From Bifidobacterium pseudocatenulatum DSM 20438 = JCM 1200 = LMG 10505 (GTDB lineage: Bacteria > Actinomycetota > Actinomycetes > Actinomycetales > Bifidobacteriaceae): a DNA stretch of 64,000 bases. Positions 54,517 through 63,796 of the stretch are shown one piece after another. The stretch covers positions 1,116,001 through 1,180,000 of the forward strand of contig NZ_AP012330.1 of NCBI RefSeq assembly GCF_001025215.1, written 5' to 3'. A program made the position numbers and the translations under genes. Below the pieces are notes generated by a model. That model searched no databases. It saw nothing but the letters and a program-made list of their open reading frames with translations, and had not been told where the DNA came from. How positions within the stretch are numbered: the first letter of the stretch is position 1; the number at the start of each line of letters is the position of its first letter.

Positions 54517-54885
54517 ATGTTTGATATTCTGCCGGCATTGCTGTGGATTGTCGCAGCGGTCATATCGTTGAACATTTGTTCGATTACTGCAATTCGAGGA
54601 AATATCTTCTCAAAAACCAAGAGTGACGTATATCCGGTACGCTGGTCAATTGTCGGATTGCATTTCACATCGCTGATCATCGGAGCTCTGCCGTATCCGA
54701 TATATACGATGTTCAAACCCAGCTTTTCCTTGAAATTTCAGCATTTCTACGAACAGGTTGGTTGGCCGTCGGCAGCACTGATGGTTATGCTCATCGCCAC
54801 GGAACTGGTGTTTATGTATCTGCAGGCCCGAAACGGCATGAAAAGCGAAATGGAAAGAAAACTCAGCCAAGCCATTAAGGACTAG
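54517..54885 (+). CDS. Small membrane protein of unknown function
   Basis: The 122-residue product has three predicted membrane helices (about 5-24, 47-67 and 83-102), a short basic loop between the first two and a charged C-terminal helix (QARNGMKSEMERKLSQ). No family was recognised. The ATG is preceded by CAGGGGAG. It is alone between the FtsR-like gene and the hairpin-rich region. Confidence 0.7.
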   Translation: MFDILPALLWIVAAVISLNICSITAIRGNIFSKTKSDVYPVRWSIVGLHFTSLIIGALPYPIYTMFKPSFSLKFQHFYEQVGWPSAALMVMLIATELVFMYLQARNGMKSEMERKLSQAIKD

Positions 54886-54966
54886 CCAAAAAGACATCCA
54901 TCGAAGCGAAAACGCAGCCGTGTGGAAAAACGTCCAGCGAAGCGAGGACGCACCATCCATCATGCC

Positions 54967-55018
54967 GGTGGGTTATGTCGAGCAAAGTCCCGAAAGGGAC
55001 GTGCTGGCATAACCCACC
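54967..55018. repeat. Long hairpin A
   Basis: GGTGGGTTATG and CATAACCCACC pair over 11 bp and enclose an inner perfect hairpin GTCCC-GAAA-GGGAC with a GNRA tetraloop. The overall shape is a compact, multi-stem RNA-like structure. Confidence 0.85.
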
Positions 55019-55019
55019 G

Positions 55020-55078
55020 ATGTTATGTACAGAAAAGAGCGTCAGTCGAAAACTGCTGTAGCTTTTCTGACATAACAT
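55020..55078. repeat. Long hairpin B
   Basis: ATGTTATGT-A-CAGAAAAG pairs with CTTTTCTG-A-CATAACAT, giving nearly 17 bp with one mismatched position. The loop is about 24 bases. It directly abuts hairpin A, and both arms contain TTATG/CATAA. Confidence 0.85.
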
Positions 55079-55138
55079 ACATTATCGGACAAAAGTGGGA
55101 GCAGGTGCAGGGGGTATTTGAGATGTACGCGATCTCTC

Positions 55139-55188
55139 AAAACCCCAGGTATGCAAATGTCATCGCTGGCATGCATACCCAGGGGTTT
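55139..55188 (-). terminator. Terminator after the phosphatase gene
   Basis: AAACCCC and GGGGTTT pair, with inner GGTATGCA/TGCATACC pairing interrupted by a small internal loop. It lies about 50 bp after the stop of the minus-strand phosphatase gene. Confidence 0.75.
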
Positions 55189-55237
55189 CTTTGTCTTTAT
55201 GCACAAGATGATCCGCTCGTGCATCAGCCGTTATCTA

Positions 55238-55960
55238 TCAGGCGAAATAGTCTTCGATGGTTTGCGCAAGCTCACTAACCGAATCGATCACCTTATACGC
55301 GCCATGTTCTTTCAGCTCGCCAGGCTCGGCATAACCCCAGCCGCATCCCAAGCAATCCAGACCGCACGCTTTGGCTCCGTCAGCATCGGTCCAACGGTCA
55401 CCGACCATGAGCGCCTTATCGCCAGCGGCTTCGTCAAACCCAATGTGGTCGAACGCCCATTGAATAACCTGATCTTTGTCGAGACGCGAATTATCTTCGC
55501 TGGCACCGTAAATGCCGTTGACCATGGTGTCCAAATGGAAATGCTCGCAAATCGGAATGCACTGATACTGCGGCTTGCAGCTTGCGATCGCCAAGTAGTA
55601 TCCGTCAGCACGCAGTTTGGCCAACTGTTCTGGGATACCGTCATAAATGGTATTGTTCAAACGGCCCGGAACCTTTTGACCCGGATTATTCGGATCATCG
55701 AACACCGCTTCCTGCGCATAATACCTGCGGTAGATGGCAATGCCCTCATCGAGTAAGTCGTCCGGAATATTATTGCGCTGCAACGACTCGACAATTGCAG
55801 GACCAATGAATCGCTGCAACTCCTCATCATCAGGCACTGGATACCCCAGTTCCTCAAATACCTTCACCACACAACCAATGATGCCCGGATCAGACTTGGT
55901 CAATGTGCCGTCAAGGTCAAGCAGAACGACTTTCTTGGGTTGCTTGGTCTTCTCGGACAT
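55238..55960 (-). CDS. HAD-superfamily phosphatase (Gph-like)
   Basis: The 240-residue protein is a phosphoglycolate-phosphatase-like HAD hydrolase. Motif I is VLLDLDGTLTKSD (about residue 12), motif II lies in YYLAIASCKPQ, and motif III/IV in LMVGDRWTDADGAKA. The cap is C1-type (GIPEQLAKL). The start at 55960 (MSEKTKQPKK) is preceded by AAGGAG about twelve bases upstream; an upstream extension to 56017 lacks support. The substrate is not deducible. It is monocistronic. Confidence 0.88.
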   Translation of the reverse strand: MSEKTKQPKKVVLLDLDGTLTKSDPGIIGCVVKVFEELGYPVPDDEELQRFIGPAIVESLQRNNIPDDLLDEGIAIYRRYYAQEAVFDDPNNPGQKVPGRLNNTIYDGIPEQLAKLRADGYYLAIASCKPQYQCIPICEHFHLDTMVNGIYGASEDNSRLDKDQVIQWAFDHIGFDEAAGDKALMVGDRWTDADGAKACGLDCLGCGWGYAEPGELKEHGAYKVIDSVSELAQTIEDYFA

Positions 55961-56019
55961 GAGATTAATGCACTCCTTGTTAAATGCTCGATGCAATGTG
56001 AACTGTTCAGATAACAATT

Positions 56020-56043
56020 ATGCCCGGTCTTACTGACCGGGCA
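56020..56043 (-). terminator. Terminator after rbpA
   Basis: ATGCCCGGTC and GACCGGGCAT form a perfect 10-bp stem around TTACT/AGTAA; on the minus strand it is followed by AATTGTT. Confidence 0.82.
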
Positions 56044-56071
56044 TGCAGTTCAAGTGTCGTTCAACTACTGG

Positions 56072-56419
56072 TTACTCGTAGTCTGGAAACCAGCCGTCGC
56101 GATGCATCTGCAGACGCTTTTCAAGCAACGTCTTCAGCTCGTCTTCAGTACGGCGTTCCAATAGCATGTCCCAGTGTGTACGGGTCGGCTTGGAAATCTC
56201 GTCGGCCTCACGATCCTCGTCGCCTTCACGATGCGCGGTCATGCCGCACCGGCACTCCCATTCCTCCGGAACCTCCGCGCCTTCAGCGAACGGCAGAATC
56301 GTGCGGTGTCCCTTTGGGCACACATATGCGACGTCGTTTCGCGCCGCGAAATCCACATTGTCATCAGATTCCAACGACTTTGCGCCGATGCTCATGCCTC
56401 GCAGGCTGCGTTCTGCCAT
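56072..56419 (-). CDS. rbpA: RNA polymerase-binding protein RbpA
   Basis: RbpA is an Actinobacteria-specific factor that stabilises the RNA polymerase-sigma complex. The 115-residue protein has a central zinc-binding core (YVCPKGHRTILPF; WECRCGMTA), a basic linker (SKPTRTHWDM) and a sigma-interaction domain at the C-terminus (LLERRTEDELKTLLEKRL). The residue pattern is typical and the gene looks intact. It is monocistronic with a terminator. Confidence 0.96.
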   Translation of the reverse strand: MAERSLRGMSIGAKSLESDDNVDFAARNDVAYVCPKGHRTILPFAEGAEVPEEWECRCGMTAHREGDEDREADEISKPTRTHWDMLLERRTEDELKTLLEKRLQMHRDGWFPDYE

Positions 56420-56514
56420 ATTGCCTTTGCCTCCTTGGATTGTCTGCTCTGTCTAAGCTACAGAACAGTTCGGACGTGTCTTTTATTCCTTATTCGTCTG
56501 CTTGATGTTCGATT

Positions 56515-59115
56515 TTAGTCGACGCCGGAGTATGCGACGATGCCACGATTGATGCGATCGTACGCCTGCTTTGCGACTGGCGCCAACGTTTCGGCACGAT
56601 CCGCAAGATACGGTCCAGCCACGGCTATCTGCTGAAGCACGTCGGCAAGCCGTTTGCCGTTACGCACGAAATCGCCGCCCGTCAGATCGGTGCCGTACAG
56701 CACCTGCGACAGGCTTTCACCTTGCGCCCAATCGTAGACGATATCGGTGATGCCAAAATCGAGTTGGCGAGGCTCCTCAAGCATGTGATCCTCACATAAC
56801 ATGGCAATCGACGCATGGACGCCCTTAAGCTGCGCTGCGCACACGGCGACGTTCCCTTGAATGCCTCCAGGGTAACGACGCGGCTCTCCCCCGCCTCCCC
56901 TGCGGGCTTCGAACACCAACGATGCGACGACGCTGGCCAATTCACAGGCGTTCAACCCGTCAAATGCGCCATCGTCAATCGCCTGCGCCAATACTAGATC
57001 AAGCTCGCTGTACAAATGCCGCAACAGCTGGCCACGTTCCGTGAGCTGATAATCACCATGGCCCGCGGATTCCCGTACCGGCTGAAGATAGCCGAGATTG
57101 GAAAGCACAGCGCAAATATGATCAAACTGACGTGCCACGGAACCGGTTCGCGAATCGTAACGATGCTGTACCCGTTCCAACTCGCGCATCTCACGAGCCC
57201 AACGATGTCCCCATTTCAAGTGCTTCTGCACATCAGGGCATTTACGGCATGGATGGTCGCGGTCTTCTTCTCTGAGTTTCTTGATGCGTTTGTCAAGATC
57301 CATAAACGCCTGGCTGCGTTCCTTCTGCGTACGGAACACCTCATGCTTGAGTTTGCGACGTTCGTTCTTCTCCAAATCACTCAAACGCATCCGCAAACGC
57401 ATGAATTTTTTGAAATCGCCGAATTCACACTGGAAAGCCTGCTCGTATCCTTCCAGAGCCTTGCATAAGGTTTCCATCTGTGCTTCAAGCTGCCATGCCG
57501 ACTCGTTGGCTTCCCATTGCGCAAAGGAGTGGTCAAGCGTAACGCGAGCTGTTTCATAGTCGCTGGAATTCAATAGATTGACAGCCATATTGAAGGTCGG
57601 TCTGAAGCTTGAGTGAAGCGGATACACTCGTTTGCTGGACAAGGCGGCCGCAGTGGCGGGAACAAAACCATGGTGGTCCACCACAACGGCATGTCCGATG
57701 GTGTCGATGCCACGTCGTCCCGCACGACCGGTCAACTGGGTAAACTCGCCGGGAGTCAACCCAACATGCCCGGTGCCGTCGAATTTCTCAAGCTTTTCAA
57801 CCACCACACACCGTGCGGGCATGTTAATGCCCAAAGCCAGCGTTTCCGTGGCGAAGACCATTTTAACCAAGCCTTCTTCAAACAAGCGTTCGACAATCTG
57901 GCGGAACAATGCGACCATTCCCGCATGATGCGGAGCGAACCCTTCTTCCAGGGCGAAACGAAATTGCGAGAAATGCAGCGCTTTCAAGTCTTCTTGGCTC
58001 AACTGGCCTTCGACCATCTCATCGACGATCCGTCTGATTTGTTGCACTTCGTCGCTGGTGGTGAGTTCCAAGCCTGCGTTGATGCATTGGTCAACCGCTT
58101 GATCGCAACCGTTTCTTGAAAAAATGAAGTAGATTCCCGGCAGCATGTCAAGAAAATTCAACTCGTCCACAACCGCCCAGCGTCGAGGCGTATGGCGTTC
58201 GACCTTATGCGGGCGATCGTCCCATCGTCCACCTTTACCTTTGGCCCTACGCTTATCAGGACGTCGCTCGCCCTTGCGCCGTTCCGCCTGACGATCAAGC
58301 TGATCAAGTCTGTTTATCAGCTGCGCATTGAGTTTGACCGTCTGTTCGCCATTGGCGTCACGCCGATATAGGTCGATGAGTTCTGGTTCGGTATGGTCAT
58401 CTGCCTGTACGAGCACATGCTGCTCCAACGGTACCGGACGCTGTTCCGACATGACCAACGTGGTTTTGCCACGAACAGATTCGATCCATTCGGAAAAATC
58501 CTCGACATTGGAAACCGTCGCGGAAAGACCTATGATGTTCACGTTTTTCGGCAAGTGGATAATGACTTCTTCCCAGACCGGCCCTCGGAAACGGTCAGCA
58601 AGATAGTGCACTTCGTCAAGGATCACATAACGAAGCGCTTCAAGCGTCACGGAATGCTCATACAGCATATTGCGCAACACTTCCGTGGTCATAACCACAA
58701 TATCCGCCTCAGAGTTGATGGACGTGTCTCCGGTCAGCAATCCGACCTTATCCGTTCCATACTGGTCGACCAGATCATGGTATTTCTGGTTGCTCAGCGC
58801 TTTGATCGGCGTGGTATAAAAGGCTTTGACATTCCGCGTCTGCGCCAGATAGATGGCGAAATCGGCTGCGACAGTCTTGCCTGCTCCCGTAGGAGCTGCC
58901 ACGAGCACATTATCGCCAGCCTCCAACGCATCGTTGGCTTGCATCTGGAATTCGTCAAGCTCGAATGGCATGGATCTTGCGAATTCGGCCGCAACCGTGC
59001 GCTGCTTGGCCTGCGTTTGTTTGAATGCGGCATACCGTTGCGCGGGAGACAACTCCACGGTCTCATTGATTTTCGACGGGTCAATACCGTTATTACGGCG
59101 ACGATGATGGGTCAT
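56515..59115 (-). CDS. helY: Superfamily 2 RNA helicase (HelY/Ski2-like)
   Basis: The 866-residue protein is a DExH-type helicase similar to actinobacterial HelY, likely acting in RNA processing or decay. Motif I is VAAPTGAGKTVAAD, motif II DEVHYLADR, motif III SATVSN and motif VI QLTGRAGRRG. A C-terminal helical region of about 300 residues (residues 560-866) holds a long charged coiled coil. A Lys/Arg-rich insertion near 280-310 (RRKGERRPDKRRAKGKG) may bind RNA. The start ATG has a poor site; a short gene for a small membrane protein precedes it. Exact RNA target is unknown. Confidence 0.93.
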   Translation of the reverse strand: MTHHRRRNNGIDPSKINETVELSPAQRYAAFKQTQAKQRTVAAEFARSMPFELDEFQMQANDALEAGDNVLVAAPTGAGKTVAADFAIYLAQTRNVKAFYTTPIKALSNQKYHDLVDQYGTDKVGLLTGDTSINSEADIVVMTTEVLRNMLYEHSVTLEALRYVILDEVHYLADRFRGPVWEEVIIHLPKNVNIIGLSATVSNVEDFSEWIESVRGKTTLVMSEQRPVPLEQHVLVQADDHTEPELIDLYRRDANGEQTVKLNAQLINRLDQLDRQAERRKGERRPDKRRAKGKGGRWDDRPHKVERHTPRRWAVVDELNFLDMLPGIYFIFSRNGCDQAVDQCINAGLELTTSDEVQQIRRIVDEMVEGQLSQEDLKALHFSQFRFALEEGFAPHHAGMVALFRQIVERLFEEGLVKMVFATETLALGINMPARCVVVEKLEKFDGTGHVGLTPGEFTQLTGRAGRRGIDTIGHAVVVDHHGFVPATAAALSSKRVYPLHSSFRPTFNMAVNLLNSSDYETARVTLDHSFAQWEANESAWQLEAQMETLCKALEGYEQAFQCEFGDFKKFMRLRMRLSDLEKNERRKLKHEVFRTQKERSQAFMDLDKRIKKLREEDRDHPCRKCPDVQKHLKWGHRWAREMRELERVQHRYDSRTGSVARQFDHICAVLSNLGYLQPVRESAGHGDYQLTERGQLLRHLYSELDLVLAQAIDDGAFDGLNACELASVVASLVFEARRGGGGEPRRYPGGIQGNVAVCAAQLKGVHASIAMLCEDHMLEEPRQLDFGITDIVYDWAQGESLSQVLYGTDLTGGDFVRNGKRLADVLQQIAVAGPYLADRAETLAPVAKQAYDRINRGIVAYSGVD

Positions 59116-59135
59116 GATTCCTTAATATGGTTGGG

Positions 59136-59453
59136 TCAATCGTTACAATGACGCCATTGTGCCCACTGTTGAGCATGACGGCTTCGCTTCGCTTCATGCC
59201 TCTCAATGACTCCGGCATGGGCATCCGCATAACGATCTGCAGCATCCTTTAAAGGTCTGGTAAAGAAAGGCGCTTCATTCTCGTTGTTTTGGGGCAATGG
59301 TTTGCCCATCGCCTCGATTCGTTTTGCCGTCCGTTCACCCAGCTTCGCCACGTCCTTGAATGCTCGATAGCCGTGTAAACATGCGTAGACGACTCCGGAA
59401 ACAACCATTGCAAGCATGAACAGAGCGAGCAACAGCCAAATCCACCAAGGCAT
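59136..59453 (-). CDS. Small single-pass membrane protein
   Basis: The 105-residue product has one membrane helix at the N-terminus (PWWIWLLLALFMLAMVVSGV) and a charged, His/Arg-rich cytoplasmic part. The start at 59453 is preceded by GGGGGAGAG. It lies 13 bases after the WYL-regulator stop and 20 bases before helY, so the three are probably one operon. No family was recognised; such a protein could anchor or partner the helicase, but this is speculative. Confidence 0.75.
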   Translation of the reverse strand: MPWWIWLLLALFMLAMVVSGVVYACLHGYRAFKDVAKLGERTAKRIEAMGKPLPQNNENEAPFFTRPLKDAADRYADAHAGVIERHEAKRSRHAQQWAQWRHCND

Positions 59454-59466
59454 AGTCTCTCCCCCG

Positions 59467-61377
59467 TCAGCCTTCATTCTCACGATCGCCAATGCTCAGC
59501 TCATGCTGGGCACGGGCGACAATCATGGTACGCAACGTTTCGGGAGCTACGGCAGTGATATGCCGTGCGTGGGAAATACAGAATGCGACATACCAGGAAT
59601 CGGACGAGACGATCAGATGCACCTTCTCGCCCTCTCCGCACTTTTCGACTGTTGCTCCCGACAGCCCGTCAATAAATGACAGATCATCCTGATTGGTGAC
59701 GAACACAGCTGGAGTTCCATTATCGAAGCTCCATTTGCGCAATTCGGATGCGGGAACGTCGGGAATGTCGATTTTCGCGGTAGGTTCAACCAGTTCGGCC
59801 TTTTCAATGCGGGAAATGCGAAGCACCTGCCAGATGCGAGGCTTTCCTGTGGCCTTGTTGATCGTGGTGTCTTTCTTCACGTACTTAGCTTTGTCAGCCG
59901 GTGCAGCGGCAGCGACGTCAGTCCATACGGCAACGTAGAAGACTCCCTCATCGACGAAGATCTTATCTGGCGCGACAAGCTTACGCTGGGTCCTTCCGGC
60001 GCCATCCGTATATTCCATGTCAAGCAGCAAGCTCTTGGAGATCGCGCTCTTCACAATGGAGAAATTACGCGGTTCCATCTCATAACCGGTCAGACTCAGC
60101 CAAGGCATGTCCCCCGGCTCAACATGTTGACGAAGACGGCTGTACAACGATTCAGCCTGTTCACGCAACTTGTCCGGCAGCAACGACGAATGCGCAAGAT
60201 AGCTCACCGATGCGGTAAGCATGCTCAAATACTGCTGGGAGATACCTGCCAAGCGTTCCAGCCCAAGCGAATTCGTGGCGGAAACAATGCCTTCAGCGTC
60301 AAGCAACGACCAGTCGATGTCAAAGAACTGGCTTCCTGCCATCTCACCATCGTCGGAAACCGTAGTCAGCGTGTTGATGTCTTTATGAATGACATTGACG
60401 AACTTCTTCAGCTCGTCATCGGACTTCGGTTTGCCAATGAAACGTTCCGCAAGTTCCTCAAGCGAATATTCTTCGCCGAGGTGCGCCGAAAGGAACAGCA
60501 TCAGACGCAGACGACGGTCGACTTCACTACCCGTCTGGAATGCGGAATTCTTCTTCGGACGCCCCTTGCACTCCTCTGCATCGTCGTCAGCGCTGTTGCG
60601 GTTGATTTCCATGGCTGTGACAGTGGAGCTATCGCCTCCTGTGGATTCGTCGGCAGGCACGAACTGCGTGGCGGCATTCAAACGGCGGTTGAACGCGTCG
60701 ACAGCCTCCTGAGGACTGACGATGGAAGCACCCGGATGAGAAAGCACGAACATGGCCAGATCATCGGAATCGGTGTAGGCGACGTTCAAATGCTCGCCGT
60801 CAACATCTACAGTCGCCGCGAAACGACGCTGGTCAACGACCTTGACCAATTCGTCGGGAATGGATTGCGTTCCCAGACCCGGAGCGATGGAATCAAGACC
60901 AAGCCCTGGAGTCGGAGTCTGAGGGACGCGAGGCGCGGTACGGGACGTATGCTGCGTCTCATGTGCGGGAGCTGAGGAAATCGACATGGAACGGGCCAGA
61001 TAGTTGGCCGCGGCAAGAATCGGCAAATCCTCGTCGCCGAACAGCAGACGAACGCGAGGCTCATCTCCAAGCTGCAGACGATAGGATGCGAAATCCTGGC
61101 CTTCCGACTTAGATGAATACTCAGGCTGCCTCGATTCGATGGCGATGCCCATGGCCGCAAGCTTGGCACGGTCACGCTGGAATTGCTTGGCAAAAGCCGC
61201 CTTCGCCGCCTGATCAGCCAGCTCCCCATAGGAATCGGCATACGCCTTCACACGCTGGGCAATCTGACGGGAAGTGAGCCATTGCGGGAAAGCTGAGGAA
61301 AGCACAGCCAATACATCAAGTTCGTGCTTGCCCCATTTGTCGGAGAAACGACGCCTTCCGTTACTGCCCTCTGCCAT
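59467..61377 (-). CDS. WYL-domain regulator, PafBC-like double unit
   Basis: The 636-residue protein looks like PafB and PafC fused in one chain: two winged-helix plus WYL units. The first N-terminal HTH is KHELDVLAVLSSAFPQWLTS, a second HTH occurs around residues 290-330 (LRLMLFLSAHLGEEYSLEEL), and WYL-type beta strands follow (LLLDMEYTDGAGRTQRKLV; VFYVAVWTDV). In mycobacteria PafBC activates the LexA-independent DNA-damage response. It precedes two other genes in one operon. Fused PafBC versions are known in some Actinobacteria. The long acidic linker (EINRNSADDDAEECKGRP) near residue 255 is unusual. Confidence 0.8.
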   Translation of the reverse strand: MAEGSNGRRRFSDKWGKHELDVLAVLSSAFPQWLTSRQIAQRVKAYADSYGELADQAAKAAFAKQFQRDRAKLAAMGIAIESRQPEYSSKSEGQDFASYRLQLGDEPRVRLLFGDEDLPILAAANYLARSMSISSAPAHETQHTSRTAPRVPQTPTPGLGLDSIAPGLGTQSIPDELVKVVDQRRFAATVDVDGEHLNVAYTDSDDLAMFVLSHPGASIVSPQEAVDAFNRRLNAATQFVPADESTGGDSSTVTAMEINRNSADDDAEECKGRPKKNSAFQTGSEVDRRLRLMLFLSAHLGEEYSLEELAERFIGKPKSDDELKKFVNVIHKDINTLTTVSDDGEMAGSQFFDIDWSLLDAEGIVSATNSLGLERLAGISQQYLSMLTASVSYLAHSSLLPDKLREQAESLYSRLRQHVEPGDMPWLSLTGYEMEPRNFSIVKSAISKSLLLDMEYTDGAGRTQRKLVAPDKIFVDEGVFYVAVWTDVAAAAPADKAKYVKKDTTINKATGKPRIWQVLRISRIEKAELVEPTAKIDIPDVPASELRKWSFDNGTPAVFVTNQDDLSFIDGLSGATVEKCGEGEKVHLIVSSDSWYVAFCISHARHITAVAPETLRTMIVARAQHELSIGDRENEG

Positions 61378-61523
61378 TAGTCCTCACGTCTCGTTAACGT
61401 TTCATCTTAAGTGCCTAGCCGGTTCAGGCTCTGCACACACCTCTCTATGATAGAGGGTTTTCGTTCAGATTGTGTCTATTTTACGAAAAAATACAGTTTT
61501 TCGTGTTGAGGCTACCCCTCGAA

Positions 61524-62954
61524 TCAGACCCAATCATCAGGCTCAACACCTTGCGGGCCAACGTATTCGCCATTCGGAACATAACTCGGCTCACTTGTGT
61601 CGGTCAGCCGCGCGTCACCGAACAGTATCACGTCCCTGCCGAAGGTCCAGTCACCATCGATGTCGACGGAATTGGCCGCGGCAAGCGACGGAACGCCATA
61701 AGGGAATCTCGTATCGAAATCATGGATGTTCTTGTAATACCGCGCATCCAAGTGAACATCCGGGAAGACGTAATTGCCATCTTCCATCTCGTACTGGTCC
61801 GTCAGATGGAATCGATCGGATCGCATGATAAACAAATCGTCGGTGGTTTTCACCGGCAGGAAACGCATACGGTCAACGCATACGCAGGTAGCCCCGTCGA
61901 ACAACGTCACCGCCGCTCCCATGGCTGTTTCCAGCTGGATGACCGGCTCGCTCGTCGGATCGGTCGGATCGACGGTCTTGTTATTGCGAATCACCGGAAG
62001 AGGAAGCACGCCATCATATGCGGACAGCTTGGCCTTCAGAGCGTCGATACGCACCCAGATGCTGTTCGTGTTAAAATACGGATGCTTTTCGATGTTCTGC
62101 GCATCATCCTTATCGTCCGGATGCACCTGGCTCATCTCACGCAACATCAAGCGGCCGGTCGCCTTGTCCCGCACGATATGCCCGCCCTTGCGATCAGCTG
62201 GAGTACGTTTTGCGACCTCGATCATGAATGGCGCACCGGTATTTTCGAAGTGCTGCGCCAGCGTGCGCGAAGGACGTGCGCCGAGATTGTCGGAATTCGA
62301 GATGAACAGGTATTTGAAGCCCTTCTCCTCGAGGACGTCCAATAGGCCGGATTCCCAAATGGTGGAGAACAGGTCGCCATGGCCTGGCGGGCACCATTCA
62401 AGTTCCGGATTTGCCGGGAAGCTGACAGGAAGACCGGTTTCCGCACCGATTTTCGGTTCCTGATGCTGCACGATTTCCAGAGGAATGTCCTCTTGATGGA
62501 ACTTTTTGTTGGCACGCAGCACCTTCATGGTGTCATTCGACGTGCGGAAGGAGTTCATCAACGTCAATGGCAGTTCCACACCCAGACGAGTGCGTGCAGT
62601 CAGCACCTGACCGATGATGATGTCGATGAAGCGCATCTGACGTGCCTTATGGCGACGCACTGGCAGCAAGGACTTGGCGCAATCCAAGCCCATGGACGTG
62701 CCGAGGCCACCATTAAGTTTGAGGAACGCGGTTTTGGCAAAAGCATCGACGGCTTTGTCATGGTTGATGGTCTCGTAGACATCATGGAAGCTAGGCACTC
62801 CCACCAGAGGCTCAACATCATCCTCACGGATCCATGTGCTTGCTTCCTCACTGCGCCAAACCTCGTACAGTCGTTTGAATTGCGCAATGGCCATATCGGT
62901 CATCCCGTTGTCCCGCATCTTTGCGGCGGAATGTTCAAATGCGTCCTCAGTCAA
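61524..62954 (-). CDS. ugpA: UTP--glucose-1-phosphate uridylyltransferase (UGP2 type)
   Basis: This enzyme makes UDP-glucose from UTP and glucose-1-phosphate; bifidobacteria use it in the lacto-N-biose/galactose (Leloir) route. The 476-residue protein belongs to the eukaryote-like UDPGP family: LNGGLGTSMGLDCAKSLLPV carries the nucleotide-binding GGxGTxMG and the catalytic Lys, and CPPGHGDLFSTI is a hallmark. The start is a TTG at 62954 preceded by GAAAGGG; an upstream frame extends to 63113 without family similarity. The C-terminus has a left-handed helix-like pattern. It is monocistronic. Confidence 0.92.
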   Translation of the reverse strand: MTEDAFEHSAAKMRDNGMTDMAIAQFKRLYEVWRSEEASTWIREDDVEPLVGVPSFHDVYETINHDKAVDAFAKTAFLKLNGGLGTSMGLDCAKSLLPVRRHKARQMRFIDIIIGQVLTARTRLGVELPLTLMNSFRTSNDTMKVLRANKKFHQEDIPLEIVQHQEPKIGAETGLPVSFPANPELEWCPPGHGDLFSTIWESGLLDVLEEKGFKYLFISNSDNLGARPSRTLAQHFENTGAPFMIEVAKRTPADRKGGHIVRDKATGRLMLREMSQVHPDDKDDAQNIEKHPYFNTNSIWVRIDALKAKLSAYDGVLPLPVIRNNKTVDPTDPTSEPVIQLETAMGAAVTLFDGATCVCVDRMRFLPVKTTDDLFIMRSDRFHLTDQYEMEDGNYVFPDVHLDARYYKNIHDFDTRFPYGVPSLAAANSVDIDGDWTFGRDVILFGDARLTDTSEPSYVPNGEYVGPQGVEPDDWV

Positions 62955-63175
62955 TGTCTTTCCCTTTCGTGCGGGCGTCCTGTTCTCATCGTACCTAGGC
63001 AATACTACGACAAAATTCCCATGACGGGGGCTTTTGGTGGCAAAAAGGGAAAATTCTTGACAAAAATGACATCCCAAGAACTCTTTTATCATGTTTCGCG
63101 AATCGTGCGACACGATGAATTTGAAAAATAGAGCAGGTTGTGCTATGTTTCATGTTCGGTGCTTTTTGCATCGTT

Positions 63176-63252
<77 letters not shown>

Positions 63253-63254
63253 GA

Positions 63255-63292
63255 AAAACCCGAATTCATGCGATTTCGGGTTTTCTTTTTTA
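63255..63292 (+). terminator. Terminator after tRNA-Pro
   Basis: AAAACCCGAA and TTCGGGTTTT pair around TTCATGCGAT, followed by CTTTTTT. Confidence 0.92.
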
Positions 63293-63331
63293 GGATGTCA
63301 GTCTTACGCATGCAGGTAAGGGGTGATTGTC

Positions 63332-63745
63332 TTGAAGTCGATGGACGCCCAGCCACAGTTTGACGACGTTGACGGCTTTGCCCACGTGTTTGACTCATCC
63401 GAGCTTGAGGATGAGTGGAAGATACGTCTGTCCCGGGAACTTGGCGTAGCGGCCAGGGAGCGGGCGAAGCATGATGGCATCACCCTTACCGAACTGACGC
63501 GCAAGGCGCTTGAATGCGACGATCTGAATGAGACCACGGACACCGTCCGCCCTGGACGAAGACCGAAGAACACCGACGGTCGAGAACAGCTCGGAGACGA
63601 ATGGAAAATCAAACTCCCCTATGCCATCGGCAAGATGGCACGGGAGCGCGCGTCCGAGGAAGGCATATCCTTGAGTTCGCTCGCGCGGCGTGCGATCAGC
63701 GGATATCTACGTCAACGGGATACTGAGGAACAGCCGCTGTTTTAA
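63332..63745 (+). CDS. Tandem ribbon-helix-helix-like DNA-binding protein
   Basis: The 137-residue protein contains two similar halves. The first has DEWKIRLSRELGVAARERAK followed by HDGITLTELTRKAL, and the second DEWKIKLPYAIGKMARERAS followed by EEGISLSSLARRAI. Each looks like a ribbon-helix-helix arm (strand then two helices), so one chain could form the dimer-like fold by itself. Between the halves lies a basic linker (RPGRRPKNTDG). A TTG at 63332 with AAGGGG eight bases upstream was chosen; an ATG at 63341 is possible. It may be an autoregulated repressor of unknown target. No toxin gene is adjacent. Confidence 0.72.
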   Translation: MKSMDAQPQFDDVDGFAHVFDSSELEDEWKIRLSRELGVAARERAKHDGITLTELTRKALECDDLNETTDTVRPGRRPKNTDGREQLGDEWKIKLPYAIGKMARERASEEGISLSSLARRAISGYLRQRDTEEQPLF

Positions 63746-63796
63746 GCATGTGACAATGAGTCACGCATGATTGGCGTGCACTGATCTAGCAAATAT

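Larger units (their letters stand above)
54886..55237. other. Intergenic region rich in inverted repeats
   Basis: About 350 bp hold no supported ORF. It contains two adjacent long hairpins (54967-55018 and 55020-55078) and a third inverted repeat that is likely the terminator of the minus-strand phosphatase gene. Near-repeats of TCCATCGAAGCG and TCCAGCGAAGCG occur at 54896-54943. Confidence 0.75.
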
